Part shown: piece by piece, positions 1-8,288 of the stretch
How the letters are laid out: each line of letters opens with the position of its first letter
How positions within the stretch are numbered: position 1 is the stretch's first letter
NCBI GenBank assembly: GCA_964617665.1
Contig: CAZUAH010000027.1
Coordinates: forward strand, 1 to 51,707
Reading direction: 5' to 3'
Source of the DNA: JADHUC01 sp964617665
GTDB lineage: Bacteria > Planctomycetota > Planctomycetia > Pirellulales > Pirellulaceae
DNA: 51,707 nt
Notes under the pieces: generated by a model
Seen by the model: the letters and a program-made list of their open reading frames with translations, nothing else
Databases searched by the model: none
Told to the model about the DNA's origin: nothing
Program-made: the position numbers and the translations under genes

Positions 1-280
1 CTTCGCTCACGCCGACTTTGATCACGAAGTTCGGTGAAATCGCCGCCAACTCCTCCGCCTGGGCGACGATTTGTTCCCAATCGGTCAAATGAGGATTCAC
101 TTCGACGCTCACGCACTTTTCCGTTCCTGCTACCAATTCAGCGATCTCGCCGATGACGGTCCGAAACGGCTTGCCTGAATCGCACACGTGCCGCGGGTTA
201 GTCGTGACGCCATCGATATCCCACATCTCCAGCGCGTGCTTGATCTCGTCTGTCTTTGCACTGTCAAGAAACATCTTCAT
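1..280 (-). CDS. Transaldolase / fructose-6-phosphate aldolase-like protein (3' part missing)
   Basis: The gene runs off the left edge; 93 codons are visible. The N-terminus MKMFLDSAKTDEIK, followed by the motif GVTTNP, is typical of the small transaldolase/FSA (TalC) family, which makes or breaks C-C bonds in sugar phosphates through a lysine Schiff base. Lys88, in NFVIKVGVSE, sits where the family keeps its catalytic lysine (usually in VVKIPVT), so the last visible residues are the active-site strand. The start ATG at 280 has GGAGGG about 8 bases upstream. The aldehyde dehydrogenase gene lies 43 bases upstream on the same strand, so the two are probably co-transcribed. Family assignment is fairly firm; the substrate is not known. 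Confidence 0.85.
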   Translation of the reverse strand, partial: MKMFLDSAKTDEIKHALEMWDIDGVTTNPRHVCDSGKPFRTVIGEIAELVAGTEKCVSVEVNPHLTDWEQIVAQAEELAAISPNFVIKVGVSE

Positions 281-323
281 AACATGCCCTCCGGATGGTC
301 ATTTTCAGTTCGTCACTTGGCGA

Positions 324-1772
324 TCAGTCGATTCCGCCGAACGAAACGTGTTTCGTCTCCAGGTACGCGTCTAATCCTTCCGTGCCCAATTCGCGCCCTA
401 CACCGCTCTGCTTCATTCCGCCGAAGGGGCACTGACTGGTGGCCGGGGCGCCTTCGTTCACGCCGACGGTTCCCGCTTCCAACGCTTCGGCGACCCGCCA
501 AGCTCGGCCCAGGTCACGTGTGAGCACGTACGCAGCCAAACCGTATCGAGTGTCGTTTGCCCGGCGGATCGCTTCTTCCTCCTCGTCGAAGACAACAACC
601 GGTGCAAGCGGTGCAAACGACTCTTCGTTCATGCATTCGGTCTCGTCCGGCGTGTCTACCAGGACGGTGGGCTCCAGGAAAAAGCCTTCGCCGTTTTCCC
701 ATCGCTGCCCACCGCAGAGAACCTTCGCGCCGTTCTGCTTTGCCTGTTCGATCTGCCCCAACGCGTTGTCGAGCGCCGCTTGGTCGATCAACGGACCGAT
801 ATCCACGCCATCGTCGAGGCCGTTTCCGACTTTCAGCGTCTTCGCCTCCTCCACGAATTTCTCCACGAATGGCTCGAACACCGTGCGCTGGACGTAGATC
901 CGGTTGCCTGCGATACACGACTGACCTGTATTGCGGAACTTGGCGATCATCGCGGCGTCGACAGCTTGCTCTAGGTCTGCGTCCTCAAAAACGAGCACCG
1001 GTGCATGGCCGCCCAATTCCAGCGAGAGCTTCTTGATCTGCTCGGCAGCCCCGCGCATCAGTATGCGGCCCACTTCGGTCGAACCCGTGAACGTAATCTT
1101 GCGGCATATCGGGTTTTCGAGCATTTCTGCCCCGATGTCGGCTGCTTTGCCTGCAACCAACTGGAACACCCCAGGCGGCACCTCGGCCTCGTGGACTGCT
1201 TCGGCCAGTTGCACCGCGCACAGTGGTGTCGCACTGGCTGGCTTTAGCACGACCGGACATCCTGCGGCTAGAGCTGGGGCGAGTTTCCGAACGGCCAGAA
1301 CCAGCGGAAAGTTCCACGGCGAGATCGCAGCGACAACGCCTACCGGATATTTGAGCACTAGATGCCGCTTGCCCGGCGCCTGTTGCGGCACGACGCGGCC
1401 GTAAGCTCGACGGGCTTCTTCGGCGAACCATCGTAAGTGGTCCACGGTCATTCCCACCTCGCCACGACTCTGCGGCAACGGTTTGCCATTTTCTAGCGTG
1501 ATCGTCCGAGCTATCTCCTCGGTGCGACTCTGCACCGCATCCGCGATTTTGTTCAGATAGACGCCTCGCTGTTGTCCGGTCAGCTTGCGCCAGTCCGCCC
1601 ACGCCCCTTGCGCGTCGTCCAATGCTTTGCCAACGCCCGCGCGGTCAATTGTCGCCACTCGAGCGAACGTTTCACCAGTTGCTGGGTTGGTCACATCCAG
1701 GGGATCGCCCTCGCGAAACCATTGTCCGTTCAGATACAACGGTCGAATGTCGCCTAAGTTCTGCTCAGCCAT
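324..1772 (-). CDS. NAD(P)-dependent aldehyde dehydrogenase, succinate-semialdehyde dehydrogenase-like
   Basis: A full-length 482-residue aldehyde dehydrogenase that oxidises an aldehyde to the acid using NAD(P). Visible motifs are SPWNFP (Asn154, oxyanion site), VVLKPAS (Lys177, cofactor binding), FTGSTEVG (cofactor loop), LELGGHAP (general base Glu252) and NTGQSC (nucleophile Cys286). The overall sequence most resembles the GabD (succinate semialdehyde) branch, but related semialdehydes from sugar-acid breakdown are equally possible. The neighbours are sugar-related: transaldolase-like downstream, IolB-type isomerase upstream, all on the minus strand. The gap to the IolB-like stop is 38 bases. 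No truncation or missing catalytic residue is seen. Confidence 0.9.
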   Translation of the reverse strand: MAEQNLGDIRPLYLNGQWFREGDPLDVTNPATGETFARVATIDRAGVGKALDDAQGAWADWRKLTGQQRGVYLNKIADAVQSRTEEIARTITLENGKPLPQSRGEVGMTVDHLRWFAEEARRAYGRVVPQQAPGKRHLVLKYPVGVVAAISPWNFPLVLAVRKLAPALAAGCPVVLKPASATPLCAVQLAEAVHEAEVPPGVFQLVAGKAADIGAEMLENPICRKITFTGSTEVGRILMRGAAEQIKKLSLELGGHAPVLVFEDADLEQAVDAAMIAKFRNTGQSCIAGNRIYVQRTVFEPFVEKFVEEAKTLKVGNGLDDGVDIGPLIDQAALDNALGQIEQAKQNGAKVLCGGQRWENGEGFFLEPTVLVDTPDETECMNEESFAPLAPVVVFDEEEEAIRRANDTRYGLAAYVLTRDLGRAWRVAEALEAGTVGVNEGAPATSQCPFGGMKQSGVGRELGTEGLDAYLETKHVSFGGID

Positions 1773-1810
1773 CTATTCACTCCACAATTGTGAGCCTGCG
1801 TCTAATTCAA

Positions 1811-2590
1811 TTACGTCGTCAATTCGTCGACTGACGCGTCCATGAACTCTTTGTGCTTGTCTCCCACCCAATAACGCTTGCCTGCCAGGCACCAGATGAA
1901 ATGCAGCTCCTCATCCTGGCTGAACACGGGATGATAATTCAAAACTGGGATCGTGGCCGCATCCAGCGTGTCCATGCTGTGCACGAAGGTCTTTGTTTTC
2001 TCTTCGGCGTACACTTCCATCGAGCCGCGGCCTTCGGTGAAAATGTAGATTTCCTCCTGGTCGGTGTGGTTATGCGGCGGCCAGGCGCGAGTGAACGGTT
2101 CGTAGATCGTATAGCCGGCCATCAGCTTGTCCGCCTTCTCAGTGACGTCGAACATCAGAAAGACGTCTTTGCCGTCCAGGTGGCGAATGCGTGCCTCGTT
2201 CGTACGAATCTCCTCCCACACCGAGTGAAACGGCTCGTGTTTCGTCTCGGCTGGTGCTCGGCACACCGCCAACAAGCCCTCACCGTCGGACTGATTGGTG
2301 ATGCGATACGCCGTCGCCAATGGCACGTATAACGTGTCGTAGTAGGCGAGTTCGAACTTCTGCCCGTCAACGTCGACGGATAACGACTCGCCTCCCAGGC
2401 AAAACAGTATCGCTTCGTCGGTACGGTGAAACAACTCGTCGCTTGTCACACCAGGGCCGATACGATAGGTACCATACGAGAGCAGATCGAGGTTCGATGT
2501 GCGCGGATTGCACTTTTGCAGATATTCGAATTGACAAGCGTCGGCTTCAAGTAAGTCTGCCGGTTTGATCGTTGGGGCCTCATCGGGCAT
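1811..2590 (-). CDS. 5-deoxy-glucuronate isomerase-like cupin (IolB/KduI family)
   Basis: A 259-residue bicupin resembling IolB/KduI, which isomerise 5-deoxy-glucuronate in inositol breakdown or 5-keto-4-deoxyuronate in pectin breakdown. Metal-site residues are seen in PPHNHTDQEEIYIF (His173, His175, Glu180), with His220 in VLNYHPVF. The ATG at 2590 was chosen because AAGGAAG stands about 7 bases upstream; the frame stays open further up, but that part has no family similarity and reaches the divergent gene. The first gene of the minus-strand group, it is divergent from an oxidoreductase at 2795, and the roughly 200 bases between them should hold both promoters. IolB and KduI cannot be told apart here; the Gfo/Idh neighbour favours an inositol-like role. 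Confidence 0.82.
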   Translation of the reverse strand: MPDEAPTIKPADLLEADACQFEYLQKCNPRTSNLDLLSYGTYRIGPGVTSDELFHRTDEAILFCLGGESLSVDVDGQKFELAYYDTLYVPLATAYRITNQSDGEGLLAVCRAPAETKHEPFHSVWEEIRTNEARIRHLDGKDVFLMFDVTEKADKLMAGYTIYEPFTRAWPPHNHTDQEEIYIFTEGRGSMEVYAEEKTKTFVHSMDTLDAATIPVLNYHPVFSQDEELHFIWCLAGKRYWVGDKHKEFMDASVDELTT

Positions 2591-2794
2591 TTGCACTTCC
2601 TTTCTCGTCGGGGCTCTTCTCCAGCCGTGTTCGGCGCGAGCAAGACGGAACTCGACGCTATTCTGAGACCCCGCCGCGCTGTCGTCAAGCATGTCCACAA
2701 ACGACACGAAGTTGTACTCTTGCGCGAAACAACACGGTCGATTGACCGCCGTCATGCCACGCGTTAGCATGGCTGGCATTGGGGGAATCACAAA

Positions 2795-3841
2795 ATGTCA
2801 GAAACACCCGTTCGTTTTGGACTGATCGGTTTCGGCGCATGGGGCAAGTGCCACGCTGGAGCCATTGCGAAGACTGAAGGCGCCGAGTTGGTCGCGATTG
2901 CCGATGGTTCTGCGGAATCGTGCCAAGCGGCCCGCGACGAGTTCCCGCAGACCGAGGTCTTCTCTGATTACCGCGAGTTGGTCGAGCGCAACGACCTGGA
3001 CGTGGTCGACATCATCGTGCCGAACCACATGCATCACGAGATCGCGTCGGCGGTGATCGCATCCGGCAAACACCTGCTGCTGGAAAAGCCGATGTGCTCG
3101 ACCGTCGAGGACTGCAGCGATCTGATACGGCAGGCAAAGGAAGCCGGCCGCTTGCTGGCCGTGGGCCACGAATTTCGGCTCTCGTCCCTGTGGGGCAAGG
3201 TGTACGAGATGGTCCAGGACGGCTTGGTCGGCGAGCCTCAGTATGCCCTGGTGGAACTGTCGCGAAATCCATATCGGCTTGGCTCCGATGGCTGGCGATT
3301 CGACATTGGCCGGGTCGGAAACTGGATCTTGGAGGAGCCTATCCATTTCTTCGATCTAGCTCGATGGTATCTGAATTCTGCGGGGAATCCAGAGACTGTT
3401 TACGCATCGGCTAACTCGCGCCAACCTGGGCACCCGGAACTGCAGGACAACTTCAGCGCCATCGTGAATTTTACTGGAGGGGCATACGCCGTCATTTCCC
3501 AAACGCTCAGCGCCTTCGAGCACCACCAGACGGTCAAGCTGACTGGCACAAGAGGAGCCTTGTGGGCAAGCTGGAGCGGAGCGATGGACCGCACACGCCA
3601 TCCAACTTTCTTCCTCAAGGCATTCGATGGTGAGAACTTGGAGAAGGTAGAGATCACCAAGATCACCGGCGAACTGTTCGAGCTAGAGGACGAGATGGCA
3701 GCGATGGTCCGCGCGATTCGCGAGGGCACGGACTTGTGGTGCACCGGCGAGGACGGAATGTGGTCCGTGGCCATGTGCCTGGCCGCTCAACGTTCGGTGG
3801 ACACAGGAAAGCCAGCCGCAATCGACGACGCTACGCAGTGA
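2795..3841 (+). CDS. Gfo/Idh/MocA-family oxidoreductase (cytoplasmic, inositol-dehydrogenase-like)
   Basis: A 348-residue NAD(P)-dependent dehydrogenase of the glucose-fructose oxidoreductase/inositol dehydrogenase family. The N-terminal Rossmann motif is FGLIGFGAWGKCH (Gly9, Gly12, Gly14) and the family EKP motif is in LLLEKPMC (Glu97-Lys98-Pro99). The substrate-binding half follows to the end. There is no signal peptide, so it acts in the cytoplasm, unlike the Tat-exported relative at 41873. It opens a tight plus-strand run (NagB-like 11 bases downstream, then PIG-L, then DUF1080). Beside an IolB-type gene, oxidation of inositol or an amino sugar derivative is a fair guess; the substrate cannot be read from sequence. 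Confidence 0.88.
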   Translation: MSETPVRFGLIGFGAWGKCHAGAIAKTEGAELVAIADGSAESCQAARDEFPQTEVFSDYRELVERNDLDVVDIIVPNHMHHEIASAVIASGKHLLLEKPMCSTVEDCSDLIRQAKEAGRLLAVGHEFRLSSLWGKVYEMVQDGLVGEPQYALVELSRNPYRLGSDGWRFDIGRVGNWILEEPIHFFDLARWYLNSAGNPETVYASANSRQPGHPELQDNFSAIVNFTGGAYAVISQTLSAFEHHQTVKLTGTRGALWASWSGAMDRTRHPTFFLKAFDGENLEKVEITKITGELFELEDEMAAMVRAIREGTDLWCTGEDGMWSVAMCLAAQRSVDTGKPAAIDDATQ

Positions 3842-3852
3842 GAGCCCAAGAA

Positions 3853-4698
3853 ATGACCAGACAGGAGGAAGTCCGAAAGCTGTTGAAGATGTCGCGCAAG
3901 CAGGTGCTCGACAAGGCCGGAAAGCACTTGGTCATCCTGAAAGACATCGACGCGTTGCATCAGCACTTCGCTGAAACCATCGCCGAAGAAATCAAATCGA
4001 ATAACGCAAAGGGCCGACCTGCGAAACTGATCCTGCCCGTCGGCCCGGTGGGTCAGTATCCGATCCTTATCGACATGATCCACACGCATAAGATCAGCCT
4101 GAAGAAGTGCTGGTTCTTCTTCATGGACGAAAACTGCGACGACAACGGCATCGCAGTGCCTCCGACGCATCCGCTGAGCTTCAAAGGCGAGATGCAGCAG
4201 ATGTTCTTCAGCAAGATCCGGAAGAACTTGCTGATTCCGGCAAAGCAACTCGTGTTCCCTGACCATCTGAACATCCAAACGCTGAAGGACAGAATCGAAT
4301 CCGCCGGCGGCATCGACACCTGTTACGGCGGCATTGGGATTCACGGTCACGTCGCGTTCAACGAACCGGAGCCGAATATCAAGGACTCGGATCCGCGGCT
4401 GGTCTATCTGAACGACTTCACGAGCACGATCAATTGCATTCGTGCCGGGGTCGGCGGCAACTTGACATGCTTTCCACGCAAGGCGGTCACGCTGGGAATG
4501 CGACAGATTCTCGGTGCCAAGCGGATTCGGCTATACTGCCGCAACGGAATCGCGCTGGACTGGGCCAACACTGTGTTGCGTCTGGCCACACTCGGGAAAC
4601 CCGGCGACGACTATCCCGTCACCTACATCCGCGACCACGGCGACTACGTGATCGTGACGGACGAAGATACGGCGCGCAGGCCACGAATCATGATCTAG
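3853..4698 (+). CDS. Glucosamine-6-phosphate deaminase/isomerase-like protein (NagB family, divergent)
   Basis: A 281-residue protein of the NagB/RpiA/DevB fold. It keeps the phosphate loop (LPVGPVGQYP), the MDEN motif (Asp92, matching the NagB general base) and GIGIHGHVAFNEP, which matches GVGNDGHIAFNEP of NagB. His166 and Glu171 correspond to E. coli His143 and Glu148, but the catalytic Asp141 is His164 here. The activity may therefore differ from classical deamination of glucosamine-6-phosphate. The start at 3853 removes an extension that would overlap the upstream gene; the ribosome site is weak, which fits translation coupled to the gene ending 11 bases before. It is followed after 9 bases by a PIG-L deacetylase, a logical partner for N-acetyl sugars. 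Confidence 0.8.
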   Translation: MTRQEEVRKLLKMSRKQVLDKAGKHLVILKDIDALHQHFAETIAEEIKSNNAKGRPAKLILPVGPVGQYPILIDMIHTHKISLKKCWFFFMDENCDDNGIAVPPTHPLSFKGEMQQMFFSKIRKNLLIPAKQLVFPDHLNIQTLKDRIESAGGIDTCYGGIGIHGHVAFNEPEPNIKDSDPRLVYLNDFTSTINCIRAGVGGNLTCFPRKAVTLGMRQILGAKRIRLYCRNGIALDWANTVLRLATLGKPGDDYPVTYIRDHGDYVIVTDEDTARRPRIMI

Positions 4699-4707
4699 GG
4701 TGCCAGT

Positions 4708-5418
4708 ATGCAATTGGATTTTCAAGACGAGCGTGTCTTGGCCGTGGTCGCTCATCCGGACGATGCGGAACTACTTTGTGCCGGCACGTTGGCCCGTGCG
4801 AAAGCGGACGGTGCGGCCATTGCGGTCTGCGTTCTTTGCCGCGGTGATAAGGGCCAACCAGACCCGCCGATTGAGAATCTGGGTGACGTGCGAAGTGGCG
4901 AGATGGCCGAAGCCGCGGGTGTGCTTGGGGCGGACCTTCTTGAGGGTGGGTTCGGTGATGGCGAGTTGGCGGACGGGATCGAGCAACGAAGGACGACTAT
5001 CGAGTTGTATCGCCAGTTTCGGCCCACGCTCGTGTTGGCTCACTCGCCGAACGACTATCATCCCGATCACCGTGCCGCGTCGGCACTTGCTGAAGCCGCG
5101 TCTTGGTTTTGTGCGTCGGGCGGGCACAAGACCGAGTCGGCGCCGATGGAGGGTCCGCCGGCATTGTGGTGGATGGACACGGTCAATATGTTCGAGTTCA
5201 TGCCTGGTTTCTACGTGGACGTGAGTGAGTTTGTGGAACTCAAGCGGCAGATGATGCGATGCCACCGGAGCCAGCTATCGCGCGGCGAAAGCGAGGATTT
5301 CTCGCCGCTGGAAAAACTTATGATCCGTCAATGCGAGGCCCGCGGCGCACAGGCCGGCGTCAAGGCCGCCGAAGCCTTCCGTTGGCATGCGGCCTGGAAA
5401 CGCGCGAGAGCGTGGTAA
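4708..5418 (+). CDS. PIG-L (LmbE-like) family zinc deacetylase
   Basis: A 236-residue member of the PIG-L/LmbE family, zinc enzymes that remove acetyl groups from N-acetylglucosamine-type substrates (as in MshB and BshB). The N-terminal AHPDDAE motif gives His16 and Asp19, and the second motif NDYHPDHRAA gives His118 and His121; together these form the usual metal site. There is no signal peptide, so it is cytoplasmic. It lies 9 bases after the NagB-like gene and ends 28 bases before the DUF1080 gene. The order deacetylase plus deaminase-like protein suggests stepwise removal of acetyl and amino groups from a hexosamine derivative; that pathway is inferred from context. Confidence 0.87.
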   Translation: MQLDFQDERVLAVVAHPDDAELLCAGTLARAKADGAAIAVCVLCRGDKGQPDPPIENLGDVRSGEMAEAAGVLGADLLEGGFGDGELADGIEQRRTTIELYRQFRPTLVLAHSPNDYHPDHRAASALAEAASWFCASGGHKTESAPMEGPPALWWMDTVNMFEFMPGFYVDVSEFVELKRQMMRCHRSQLSRGESEDFSPLEKLMIRQCEARGAQAGVKAAEAFRWHAAWKRARAW

Positions 5419-5446
5419 TCTCGTTCTGCAAAAGGGATACTTCACA

Positions 5447-6106
5447 ATGCGCCACACGGTGTTTCTAATCGCTGTCGTCTCGATGGCGTCGGCCGGAATG
5501 GCAACCGAGAAGGAAGACGGTTATGTTTCGTTGTTCAATGGTCGCGACCTCGACGGATGGCAACTGCGCCGGGCCGATCGCCGTGGATACGTGGTCGAAG
5601 ATGGCCTGTTGGTTTGCCCGGAAGACGGTGGCGGGTACTTGTTTACCGAAGGCCAATACGATGACTTCAGCCTTCGTTTCGAATTCCGCCTGAGCAAAGG
5701 GGCGAACAATGGCGTGGCGATTCGCTCGCCGCTCGTAGACAAGCGTCCGGCGTACGAAGGGATCGAAATCCAGATTCTGGATAACGTCGGGTATCCAAGG
5801 AAACTGCGCCCGACGCAGTATCACGGCTCGATCTACGATGTTGTGCCGGCGAAGCGTGGCGCACTGCGGCCTGTCGGGGAGTGGAACGAGCAAGAGATCA
5901 TCTGTCTCGGACGCCGAATCACGGTAATCGTGAACGACACAGTGATCGTGGATGCGAACCTGGATGACATACAGGATCCGGAGGTTGTGAAGAAACACGT
6001 CGGCTTGGCTCGGACGGGTGGCCACATCGGATTCCTCGGTCACGCCAGCCGGGTCGAGTTTCGGAAGATCCGGCTAAAGAACCTGACCAAGGGCAAGTCG
6101 AACTGA
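5447..6106 (+). CDS. Exported DUF1080 (3-keto-disaccharide hydrolase-like) protein
   Basis: A 219-residue protein with a signal peptide (MRHTVFLIAVVSMASAGMA) and one DUF1080 domain. It starts with the family opening YVSLFNGRDLDGW and ends with IGFLGHASRVEFRKIRLKNL. DUF1080 has a concanavalin-like beta-sandwich fold and is greatly expanded in Planctomycetes; some members hydrolyse 3-keto-glycosides. The start at 5447 is preferred to an upstream in-frame codon because it begins the signal peptide and has AAGGG about 11 bases upstream. As the last gene of the plus-strand sugar run it may release a substrate outside the cytoplasm for the upstream enzymes. The function of this member is unproved. 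Confidence 0.88.
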   Translation: MRHTVFLIAVVSMASAGMATEKEDGYVSLFNGRDLDGWQLRRADRRGYVVEDGLLVCPEDGGGYLFTEGQYDDFSLRFEFRLSKGANNGVAIRSPLVDKRPAYEGIEIQILDNVGYPRKLRPTQYHGSIYDVVPAKRGALRPVGEWNEQEIICLGRRITVIVNDTVIVDANLDDIQDPEVVKKHVGLARTGGHIGFLGHASRVEFRKIRLKNLTKGKSN

Positions 6107-6231
6107 AAGCGGCCTCTGCCACGTTGGAAAAAACGCGGCAAGTGTGTATTCTTAACGTTGCACCGAGCGACAATCCCACCACTTGCGGTGTCGGTGAACG
6201 CCCTGGGCATGAATTAGGAGGTGTAACATCG

Positions 6232-6642
6232 ATGGCCGAAAAGAAAACAAAAGACGAATCTAAGGCGGCGGAGGAATCCAACGTCAAACGTATCCTGCTG
6301 GTAGACGATGACGCAGAGATCATCGAAGCTCTACGATACGCGCTGGAAGCCAAGGGGCACAAAGTCCTTATTGCCCGCGACGGGAACCAGGGTTTGGCGA
6401 TGGCCGAGCGTGAGGATCCCGATTTGGTGATCCTGGATATGATGATGCCCAAGCGAAGCGGTTTTTTGGTGCTTGAGAGACTGCGCCGCACACGGCCTAT
6501 ACCAATGCGGGTTATTATGATAACGGCCAATGAAGGTAGTCGACACAAAGCATACGCAGAAATGCTGGGCGTGGACGACTACATTCGCAAACCATTTGCC
6601 ATGGATCGGCTGCTGGATAGCGTGGCCAGACTCTTGTCGTAG
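6232..6642 (+). CDS. Single-domain response regulator (CheY-like receiver)
   Basis: A 136-residue protein with a charged 19-residue N-terminal tail and one receiver domain. The acidic pocket is in ILLVDDDAEI (Asp25-Asp27), the phospho-acceptor is Asp69 in LVILDMMMPKRSG, and the switch residues are Thr99 (VIMITAN) and Lys120 (DDYIRKPF). There is no output domain, so it must act by protein contact or by phosphotransfer. A very strong Shine-Dalgarno (TTAGGAGGT, about 10 bases before ATG 6232) fixes the start and suggests high expression. No histidine kinase lies in this window, so its partner is unknown. The following 199 bases hold no gene. Confidence 0.92.
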   Translation: MAEKKTKDESKAAEESNVKRILLVDDDAEIIEALRYALEAKGHKVLIARDGNQGLAMAEREDPDLVILDMMMPKRSGFLVLERLRRTRPIPMRVIMITANEGSRHKAYAEMLGVDDYIRKPFAMDRLLDSVARLLS

Positions 6643-6841
6643 CCCGTTTTCGTGTGAGGGAACCGAGGGCACCATTGTTGGCCATAAAACTTGGCAGCGG
6701 CTCGCAATAGATCTCGCGTTGGCGGCATCCCGCCCGCCCTCATTTTGGGCCTCACTACAATCTGCTAGGATGCTGTGCTCGGAAGCTTCCCATTCGTGCC
6801 TCTTTGGCACGCGTTCATTTCTTGTGGAGTCTTGTTGCGTT

Positions 6842-7696
6842 ATGAGTCATGGTCGCCCAAACTCGGACCAGTCACAGGAAACGTCACTCGAACCGGTCGA
6901 CGGCTGGCATTGTAGCCATCTGTATTACACGTTCAACCGCACTGCGTTGGCCGCCATGGCTCCGTCCGATATCCGCGATGGATGCGCGGAGGTCGAGGCG
7001 ACGTTGGATCCGGATGGGCCTGAGGCGACGACGCGTCTGCAGACTAGCGTGGTTAGCGGCCACAAGGCGGATTTTGGGTTGATGCTGATGGACTCTGATC
7101 CGCTGAAAATCGATTCCGTACATCAGCGGTTGATGGCAGGTGAACTCGGATTGGCGCTGCGGCCGACTTATTCGTTTGTGTCCATGACCGAAGTCTCGGA
7201 ATATGTTCCCACGATCGAACAATACTCAAATAAATTGATCGAGGACGGAAACGAAGAGGGCAGCCCAAAGTTCACGGCCAAGGTGAAGGCGTATGAGGCG
7301 CGGCTGCCTGCCATGAACCGACAACGCCTCACGCCGGAATTCCCGCCTTGGCCTGCGACATGTTTCTATCCGATGAACAAGAAACGCAAAGTCGGCGAGA
7401 ACTGGTTTACGCTGCCATTTGCCGAACGCAACCGAATGATGGCCGAGCACGCCAGAAGCGGCATGGAGTTCGCCGGCAAGGTATCGCAATTGATTACTGT
7501 AGGCGTCGGTCTGGAGGATTGGGAATGGGGCGTAACGCTGTGGGCTCCAAATCCGCAATTTCTCAAGGAAATTGTCTACCGAATGCGTTACGATGAAGCC
7601 AGCGCACGCTACGCCGAATTTGGACCGTTTTACACAAGCTACGTGATGCCCCCGGCAGAGATGCTCGACCACTGTCGCGTCGGCGCATCGACATAA
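6842..7696 (+). CDS. Coproheme decarboxylase-like protein (chlorite dismutase family, HemQ/ChdC)
   Basis: A 284-residue chlorite-dismutase-family protein of the HemQ/ChdC type, which converts coproheme III to haem b by two oxidative decarboxylations at the end of the coproporphyrin-dependent pathway. Key features are CFYPMNKKR (Tyr176, matching the catalytic Tyr, and Lys180), MAEHARSGMEFAGKVSQLIT (His203, the probable proximal haem ligand) and DWEWGVTL. True chlorite dismutases lack this Tyr but have a distal Arg, so HemQ fits better. The start at 6842 follows GTGGAG; the frame extends upstream but overlaps the receiver gene there. A small membrane protein follows after 6 bases. Confidence 0.88.
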   Translation: MSHGRPNSDQSQETSLEPVDGWHCSHLYYTFNRTALAAMAPSDIRDGCAEVEATLDPDGPEATTRLQTSVVSGHKADFGLMLMDSDPLKIDSVHQRLMAGELGLALRPTYSFVSMTEVSEYVPTIEQYSNKLIEDGNEEGSPKFTAKVKAYEARLPAMNRQRLTPEFPPWPATCFYPMNKKRKVGENWFTLPFAERNRMMAEHARSGMEFAGKVSQLITVGVGLEDWEWGVTLWAPNPQFLKEIVYRMRYDEASARYAEFGPFYTSYVMPPAEMLDHCRVGAST

Positions 7697-7702
7697 TCCA
7701 CA

Positions 7703-8230
7703 ATGCCTTTCGAGTATCCAAAACACCCGATCACGAATCATACGAACCCTCTTCGAGATGATGGTGTAGGTAACCCATTTGCCGACGAAGGGCCGGATGA
7801 CGTTGCCTCGGACAATCCCTACTCGGCACCAGCCGAAGCGTCGGGCGCGTCCTACCGGCCAAGGGGATACGAGACGACGCTCAGGTCGCGTGGACGGGTG
7901 GTATTCTGGCTGGGGCTGATCGGCGTGTCCAATTCCGCTTTGGGAGCCACGGGCGTTTTGCTGCTGATCCTGGCGGTGTATGTGGGTGCCTTCAATTGGA
8001 TCTATCTCTGCGCTGGCATGTTGCCGTTGGGGCTCGCGCTATCATTTGCCGCGTGGCTGTTCGGCAGTCGTGATTTGCGCGCGATCGATGCCGGTGCCAT
8101 GGAGCGGAGTGGCCGTGAGAAGACACGTGCTGGGTGGACGATGGGAGTTATCGGAACGCTGATGGCCGTAGCGCCAGTCGTCTACGCATTCGTGCAGATT
8201 GGGAGAACGATTGTGGACGCACTCCGATAG
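7703..8230 (+). CDS. Small membrane protein of unknown function
   Basis: A 175-residue protein that I do not recognise by family. Residues 1-62 are polar, rich in Pro/Asn/Asp, with NPF and NPYSAP motifs as often seen in DUF4190-like planctomycete proteins. Three hydrophobic stretches follow, at about 67-93 (VVFWLGLIGVSN...), 97-119 and 146-168. It begins 6 bases after the HemQ-like stop and has no clear Shine-Dalgarno, so translation is probably coupled to that gene. It may be a membrane partner of haem metabolism, but this is only proximity. It converges with the ExbD gene at 8289. Confidence 0.7.
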   Translation: MPFEYPKHPITNHTNPLRDDGVGNPFADEGPDDVASDNPYSAPAEASGASYRPRGYETTLRSRGRVVFWLGLIGVSNSALGATGVLLLILAVYVGAFNWIYLCAGMLPLGLALSFAAWLFGSRDLRAIDAGAMERSGREKTRAGWTMGVIGTLMAVAPVVYAFVQIGRTIVDALR

Positions 8231-8254
8231 TTCGCGTCGATCGGATCCAATCTA

Positions 8255-8286
8255 CGGCCCCACCCTCAGAATAGCACTAAGGGCCG
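8255..8286. terminator. Possible weak hairpin between convergent genes
   Basis: CGGCCC at 8255-8260 can pair with GGGCCG at 8281-8286 around a 20-base loop. It lies in the 58 bases separating two convergent stops. There is no T-tract, so it is at best a weak or factor-dependent terminator. Confidence 0.25.
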
Positions 8287-8288
8287 CT

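Noticed and set aside
2591..2791. 67-residue N-terminal extension of the IolB-like protein
   Set aside because: No family similarity, and it fills the divergent promoter region; the ATG at 2590 has a good ribosome site.
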